This document shows, piece after piece, positions 57,904 through 64,000 of a stretch of DNA of 64,000 nt (its first letter is position 1; the number at the start of each line of letters is the position of its first letter). This DNA is from Pterois miles (lineage: Eukaryota; Chordata; Actinopteri; Perciformes; Scorpaenidae): positions 496,001 through 560,000 of the forward strand of contig CAMQGK010000246.1 in assembly GCA_947000775.1 (NCBI GenBank), read 5' to 3'. The notes under the pieces are model-generated. The model worked only from the letters and a program-made list of their open reading frames with translations, was not told where the DNA came from and ran no database searches. The position numbers were made by a program, and so were the translations under genes.

Positions 57904-59699
57904 CTGTGGTTCAATAACTTTATTTTACGTAGGACTCCCGTCTTTTAAATGCAGCTTTCTGTTTCTTGGAAGTCATACGTTCCTCATTGGGCCTTTTCCC
58001 CTTTCCAAAGAAGCCAGAGACGTTTGTTTTTTACTCATTTTTGCTAACTTGTGGGCTTAATTTTTGGGGTAACGTATCATGTGACCGAGACAAGTGAGAG
58101 GGACAGACAGATGTATCTGGGCATTTTTCAAAATAAAGCATTTTCCAGACTGATTATCGATAAAACGTCTTTTTTAAAATCCATTCTTTCTGTGCAATCC
58201 GGTTCCAAATGGCCCAAGGACCGGTCCGCGGCCCGGTGGTTACGGACCCATGCTCTAGGGTGCCCTTCCAGTGGATAAAACATGATGAAGTGCCCTCTAG
58301 GTTGGCCTTAAAATTGAGAAAACACGATGTAGTGCCACATTTCTTCATTTTCTACGTGCTGGTGTCCCACGATGGGAAGCTGGTGCTGATTTTATTGTCC
58401 ATCAGATGGCCGGAGTCCACAGACATTGAAAGATCAGTTTATACAGAAGCGGCAGAGCAAACTAATGTACGCTAGTGAGTGGTCTTCTGTTGAATTTAAA
58501 CAGAGAGAGAAGGAGATGCTATTTTGACTCATCAAAATCCCCACAGTAACTGGAAGATAGAAAGATGACTATGTTTTGTTTGAATGTGAGAATGCAAGCA
58601 TAATACAGCATCTGTATATATACTTCCTACTTCACTACACAAGTTACATAAACCTCAATTTATTCCTAAATCTAGCTGTTTTTTAATTAAGTAGTTTTGT
58701 TACTTAAACAGGTTCTGCACTGCAGGGGCTAATGCTGCAGCACTGATTGCTCATGTTGCTGGATATTTATAAGAGAAGCTACTGAAAATAAATAACTTCT
58801 TTGTAAGATATCATACGAGACGTTGTATGAGGACATGCTACATACACTACATATGTCTAAGAGCAGTTGTGTAGTTTGTTGTTGGGATCAGATGTTGTAG
58901 TGTGAGCAGCACAGCAGCTCAGCAATCTTGTAAATCTTGTAGTCTGCACATGGCTTTAATCTAACTTAATGATGATAGTTATGACTAATAGTTAGGGAGT
59001 GGTGGCGTTCATGGATTTCAGTCAAGAGCGTTTAGTGGAACTCATTACACCCTCTTTATATCAACACAGGCCTCTTTATAAACCATAATTCAGAGTTTTT
59101 TTTAAATGATTCATCTGCCTCTGTGCATATCATCAACTCATTATGACGTGCACTAATTATAAAAGAGAGAATGATATGCCGCTTGTTTTAGATATAGCCA
59201 ATTTAACGTTGATGATACCACTCGGAAACTAATGTAGATGATCTAAATAATACATTAATGGTAGATTATTATTATTGTTTTGTTTTACCTTTCAATCGAT
59301 GCTTTAATTATTTTAATGTTTAATGTACGTTTTTCGTGTCATTTTACTGCTGGATGCAGTGTTAATGTTGGTTTACTACACTGCTCAGAAAAATTAAAGT
59401 CAGATCTTGAACGAATTATTCAGGTTGAAAATCTTTACTGATGTATGTTGTGTAGTTTGTTGAGAACAAAATGACATTACAACAGTCAATGGAAGCCAAA
59501 GTCATCGACCTACTGAGGGCTGGATTCAAAATCACACCGAAAAGTAAAAAATTGAAATCGCAGGCTGATCCGACTGCTGTGCATTTCATTACAGCAACTC
59601 CTAATGTGTCTCAGTAATGTGCTTGGCCCCCACATGCCTGTATACACTCCCGACAACGTCTGGGCTCATGATGAGTTGGTGGATGGTGTCCTGAGGGAT

Positions 59700-60627
59700 C
59701 TCCTCCCAGCCCTGGATCAGGGCATCAGTCTGTGGTGGTACTTGGCAGCGTCGGAAGCACCGATACGTAACGTCCTATAGGTGCTCAATTGGATTTAGGT
59801 CAGGGGAATGTGAGGGCCAGTCAATGGCATCAGTGCCTTTGTCATCCATGAACTGCCTACACTCATGGGGCCACATGGGGCCGGGCATCGTCCTGCACCG
59901 GGAGGAACCCAGGACCCACTGCACCAACAGAAGGTCTGACAGTCGCTCTGAGGATTTCATCCTGGTACCTAACAACAGTCAGGGTACCGTTACCTATGAC
60001 ATGGAGCTCTGTGCGACCCTCCAAGGATATTCCTGCCTAGACCATCACAGATCCACCACCAAAGCGGTCATGCTGGATGATGTTACAGGCAGCATGACGT
60101 TCACCATGGCGTCTCCAGACTCTTTCACCCCTGTCACATGTGCTCAGTGTGAACCAGCTCTCATCTGCAAAGACGTTCTGGTGTTCTCTGGCGAATGCCA
60201 ATTAATGTGCACGTTGCTGGGCTGTAATCACAGGTCCCGCTAGAGGATGTCGGGCCCTCACGCCACCCTCATGGAGTCTGTTTCTGACCGATTAGTCAGA
60301 AACATGCACACCAATAGCCTGCTGGAGGTTATTCTGTAGGGCTCTGGCAGTGCTCCTCCTGTTCCTCCTCACACAAAGGAGCAGATACCGGTCCTGCTGC
60401 TGGGTTGATGCCTTTCTACAGCCCTGTTCAGTCCTCCTCGTGTAATAGCCAGACTCCTGGTATCTCCTCCATACTCTTGACACTGTGCTGGGAGACACAG
60501 TAAACTTTCTTGCGACCGCATGTATGGATGTGCCCTCCTGGAGGAGCTGGACTACCTGTGCAACTGGAGGGTGGGAGAAGGTCAATCGGCGGGTCGATCG
60601 TTCAGTCCCTGGCTGCTCCGGTCGCAT
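59700..60627 (-). pseudogene. Decayed Tc1 transposase
   Basis: The N-terminal part (60627-60292) has helix-turn-helix features, ARKFTVSPSTVSRVWRRYQE, typical of Tc1 transposases. The middle shows DRFGGGSVMV and DDARPHVA in one frame. The end, IDWPSHSPDLNPIEHL, with the last DDE/D-type motif, lies in another frame at 59975-59775. Stops and at least one frameshift between these parts make it inactive. Confidence 0.85.
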
Positions 60628-60656
60628 GTTGACGTGTCCTTACAAGATACTTGACA

Positions 60657-60799
60657 CTTGTGTGAATGAGTGTTTAGATTTGCCTGATGGGCGAAGCTGG
60701 CACCTTGCATGGCAGCCTCTGCCATCAGTGTCTGAATGTGTGTGTGGAAGACTACAAAAGTGCTATATAAATGTAAGTCCATTTACCATTTACCGCCTC
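60657..60799 (+). mobile_element. SINE 3' fragment nested in the Tc1 element
   Basis: GTGCTATATAAATGTAAGTC and CCATTTACCATTTACC are the tail of the family seen whole at 62363-62693 on the other strand. The fragment sits between the transposase start and the right inverted repeat of the transposon, so it entered later. Confidence 0.7.
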
Positions 60800-61023
60800 A
60801 TGCTACAAGCAGTGACAAGGACACTAGCTGAACACAAAACCAGAGAAGAATCAATGTCTTGCTGTTACCTCCATTGCACCTGTTTCATTTGCATTAAAGC
60901 AGGTGAAAGTGATTCACAATCACTTGAGCTTCCTAAACGGACAGATTGATGTCCCTGAACTTTAACTGACTTGGTGTTATACTGTGATGATTAAGTGTTC
61001 CCTTCATTTTTTGGAGCAGTGTA

Positions 61024-62362
61024 TAGTAAGTTTAAGTGCAAACATTGTCAACTTTATGTATTTTATTACGCAGCTTTGTTGAATGCCCGAGCCTGATTGG
61101 TCAATCACAGCGTTTTACAGTCTGATATTTCTTGATAGCAGAGTGTTGCTATGTACAGTACAACAGACTTGCTATTGGCGCAGTTTTGATGTCTGCTTTA
61201 CATTGGGATTCACCCATCTGCTTCAGGGTGCCGCATCGCCCTGCCAGGGATTATGACCGGCTAGCTGTACATTATCTCTTACATCGACCCCAGGACGAGT
61301 AGCTGCTCTGCTTGTTCCTGCCAAAGCAGTGGCATTTAGAGTATGTAAGTCAGAGTCCTGTTGTCAACACTGTCGGCCAGTGTAACGAGATAAAATATTC
61401 AGCTGAAGTTTGGCTGATATGATCCAAGTTGGTGGCACACTAGCAGAAAACTGAATAATGGTTTGCTGGCTCACAGTGAGCTGTTATTTTAGAGATAATG
61501 ATCATAAAAATTCTAGCATACACGATAGAGTATTTCTCACCAGCTGAAGATAGTGAGGTGAAAACTGTCATGGTGCATATGTGTTTAATTTTACAACAAA
61601 AACCATGAATGTATAACTAATGAGCAACCAAGCTGGTCGTCCCAGGTGTTGGACTCCCGCCGGTAAATAGTAATATACTTACAACTACAAAATAGAAATC
61701 ATCTGTTTAACACTACAATTTAATCCTTGTCTTGCTGACAAACGCAGACAGAAGTCAGAAATTGTGCTTCTGCATTTACATGTGCAAAAACAAAAATGAG
61801 AAATGCAACCGCTAAATGAAAGTCCCCAAGAAGAAAAGTTTGACCTCGTTACCGAATACTTCACGCTGTCATCTCATTGTCACTCCAGTCTACAATGAGC
61901 CCAGGGGACAAAGAGAAGCTGATTTCACGACTGAAATAATGGATTTAAAAGGTACAAGGACGGTACAAAGGACGATAAATACAACTGCTGTGATGGTGGA
62001 AGGGACAGAGTGAGAGAAATAAATAGAGAAAGAGACAAGAGGAGAGATGAATGAGGGAGGCCGATGGATAGGAGTCTTGTCTGTATGATGAATATCTGTT
62101 GAATTTCTTTCCCTGACGGCATTGTCTGTTACTGATGCCAAAAGTGGATACTGAACTAGACTGAAAAGAAGCTCATATACAGGTACAGAGACAGAGGCTG
62201 ACTTCTGAGTTACATAATTGTTTTATCGATCTAACAGACATCACTGAGGTCTAATGACAATTGCGTAGCCTGGAAAAGATGTTTTTTAAAGGAATTATTG
62301 GCATGTGGTACAAATGACAACAAAACTTACTTCGCATTTTGTGTTTTCTGAATTTTAGAATC
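61024..62362. other. Region without recognised features
   Basis: Between the Tc1 element and the SINE at 62363 I see only short open frames without recognisable content and no known repeat. Confidence 0.4.
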
Positions 62363-62693
62363 ATAAATGGTAAATGGACGTGCATTTATACAACGCCTTT
62401 CTAGTCTTCTGACCGCTCAAAGGGCTTTACACTACATGTCAGCATCTACTCAAACACACACATTCACACACACATTCACACACTGAAGGCAGAAGCTGCC
62501 ATGTAAGGTGTCAACCTGTCCATTAGGAGCTAATCTGAAGAGTCACACACCAGTGGCACAGCATACGGGAGCAATTTGGAGTTAAGTGTCTTGCCCGAAG
62601 ACATTTTGATATGCGACTGGAGGAGCCGGGATCAAACCACTGACCTTCCGATTGGAGGGCGACCTGCTTTACCTCTGAGCCACAGCCGCCCCA
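62363..62693 (-). mobile_element. tRNA-derived SINE, family S2, nearly complete
   Basis: On the minus strand the head reads GGGGCGGCTGTGGCTCAGAG with a B box GGTTTGATCCC (plus 62628-62638). The body contains CAAATTGCTCCCGTATGCTG. The 3' tail reads GTCCATTTACCATTTAT. A short CA run lies inside at about 62455-62480. Confidence 0.85.
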
Positions 62694-62724
62694 ATTTCAT
62701 ACCATCAAAACATGAGAAGAAAAA

Positions 62725-63700
62725 AATGGGCTCTGGCCGTTGCCATCTTGGTCCTTTGGAACCAGAAGAGATCCTACTTTGAGACCCGGTGGGGGTAGTT
62801 ATTATTAGCATAACATGCTAAGTTAGCAGCTAATGTTAGCATGGTGGAGCCATAATTCCTGTTAACAACTGTGACATTAATTGGGGTGCTAACATTGGCT
62901 AGCGTACCTACAATACTGGAAAAAATGAACAACCGACTCCTTAGATCGTCTTTTAGTACAACGAGCTAAGCGAACAATCTGGTGAGAGCAGACACCGATA
63001 CCTGCTAATTAGTGTGATAATTTTATAGAAATAAAATAACAATCCAATTTCAGTCGCTAAAAAAATGGAGCACAGACTAGTTCAATCAAGCAAATAATTT
63101 TTTTTCTTGCTAGAGTCCTCTGTTGTGTCAAATCGGTGTATAACACATTGTCGAACGGTGCTGTCCGGTAATTTTAGTCTAGGATTTAGCCTAGTTTCGG
63201 TTACAGTTCCTGATACCTTGTCGGAAAACTGATACGATCATCCAGCGCCTGCACATTGGCCAGCAGGATGCCCGACCTACAATTAACTGCACAGCGAGTC
63301 ATATTATGTCCAATATTGCATGACAAATTCTCCAAAAGACACCAACACCACAAACATGGTTGAGGCGTTAAATCCAGGGACTGGAATTAGCTGATTGATG
63401 CCTAGCAGACAGCTAGCGGCTGTGACGGCACCCAACTGTCATTAAAAGTGGCCAACCCCTAAATTATGCACATCTTTAATTTAAACAGATGAGTTATAAA
63501 AAAAAAATCACCCCTGTGGGAATTAGTTACAGTCATCAACGCCGATTTTTTTTGGTAGGTTTATTTCTGTTGTAAAGTTGGGCATTTTTACATGGGGTCT
63601 ATGGAGACTATCTCCCTTTTGGAGACAGCCTCAATGGCCATTTCAAGAAATGCAGTTTTTGGTATTTGTGGAGGTTGTTGCTTAGTATGACCCACCCATC
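62725..63700. repeat. R2 dispersed repeat, copy 2, and right-edge sequence
   Basis: The ends resemble the copy at 44795-45190: CCGTTGCCATCTTGGTCC near 62737 and GTTGGGCATTTTTACATGGG near 63577. The middle is longer and includes CACATTGGCCAGCAGGATGC. No gene is visible up to the window end at 64000. Confidence 0.5.
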
Positions 63701-64000
63701 TACTCCGACCTCCTACCTACGTCAAAACCGAACGTAATCCCTTCCTTACTGCCAAACACTGATTAAGAAATCTGTAATCAATGTATCATTTAATTATCAT
63801 CTATTATGCGCACAGGAAGAAGCCAAAATCTCTAATAAATGATTAAACTGTTGAGCAGTGCCATTTTCCCTCTGTGGAGCACATGACAAATATTGTGCTC
63901 AAGTGTTGTGGCTCTGTAAGCTGTAAGGAGCATTTATGTAATACTCCATAGAGTTTTAGCACGGCGATACGTATTGGTTAAACCTGAAGTTGTAAGTACC

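Larger units (their letters stand above)
43505..59378. other. Repeat-rich region without convincing genes
   Basis: Between the APOL-like promoter and the Tc1 element I find S1 and other SINEs, R1, R2 and R3 repeat copies and two sets of hAT remnants. Three open frames (44302-44640, 51411-51875 and 53615-53986) are noted separately. The remaining stretches, for example 47.2-48.7 kb, 49.2-51.3 kb, 56.0-57.4 kb and 58.4-59.3 kb, show no gene or known element. Confidence 0.5.
59379..61021. mobile_element. Tc1-family DNA transposon with TA target duplication
   Basis: The left end CACTGCTCAGAAAAATTAAA and the right end, read in reverse, CACTGCTCCAAAAAATGAAG form inverted repeats. Both are flanked by TA (59377-59378 and 61022-61023), the Tc1/mariner target. 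The 1643-bp element encodes a decayed transposase on the minus strand and carries a SINE fragment at 60657-60799. Confidence 0.9.

Noticed and set aside
1..64000. A novel defence, CRISPR or phage-like system
   Set aside because: The window is vertebrate genomic DNA. Its tandem repeats are microsatellites or minisatellites without spacer structure or associated genes.

Overview
The window is from a ray-finned fish, most likely a percomorph teleost. The evidence is intron-bearing vertebrate genes, long AT and GT microsatellites, and a dense load of repeats typical of fish: tRNA-derived SINEs, hAT-like and other MITEs, and a decayed Tc1 element. No bacterial-style operons, rRNA, tRNA or CRISPR arrays are seen.

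The left half is a gene block. From left to right it holds a first coding exon on the minus strand that fits vstm4 (846-897), a small five-exon transmembrane gene on the minus strand that I assign to tmem273 (4863-11895), cefip (C10orf71) on the plus strand as one 2062-codon exon (17931-24119), and the BMP-like ligand gene admp on the minus strand in five exons (27400-31304). VSTM4, TMEM273 and C10orf71 are neighbours in the same relative orientations on human 10q11, so the synteny supports the three calls. admp lies tail to tail with cefip and is known to be absent from placental mammals.

The middle (31.3-43.1 kb) is mostly repeats and possible regulatory DNA, followed by an apolipoprotein-L-like gene on the minus strand (39468-42922). 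It has a TATA box, a short first exon, an intron full of AT repeats and a long last exon. That last exon carries one extra base in a homopolymer and so breaks the reading frame.

The right third (43-64 kb) has no convincing host gene. It is a mosaic of SINEs, MITEs, hAT transposase remnants, a Tc1 transposon with a SINE fragment inside it, and several repeat families that recur elsewhere in the window. A few open frames there are flagged but not claimed as genes.

The genes have unrelated jobs: cefip encodes a striated-muscle Z-disc protein, admp an embryonic axis-patterning ligand, and tmem273 and vstm4 small or single-pass membrane proteins. They form a conserved neighbourhood, not a pathway. 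Exon limits were derived by hand from splice signals and phase, without transcript data.
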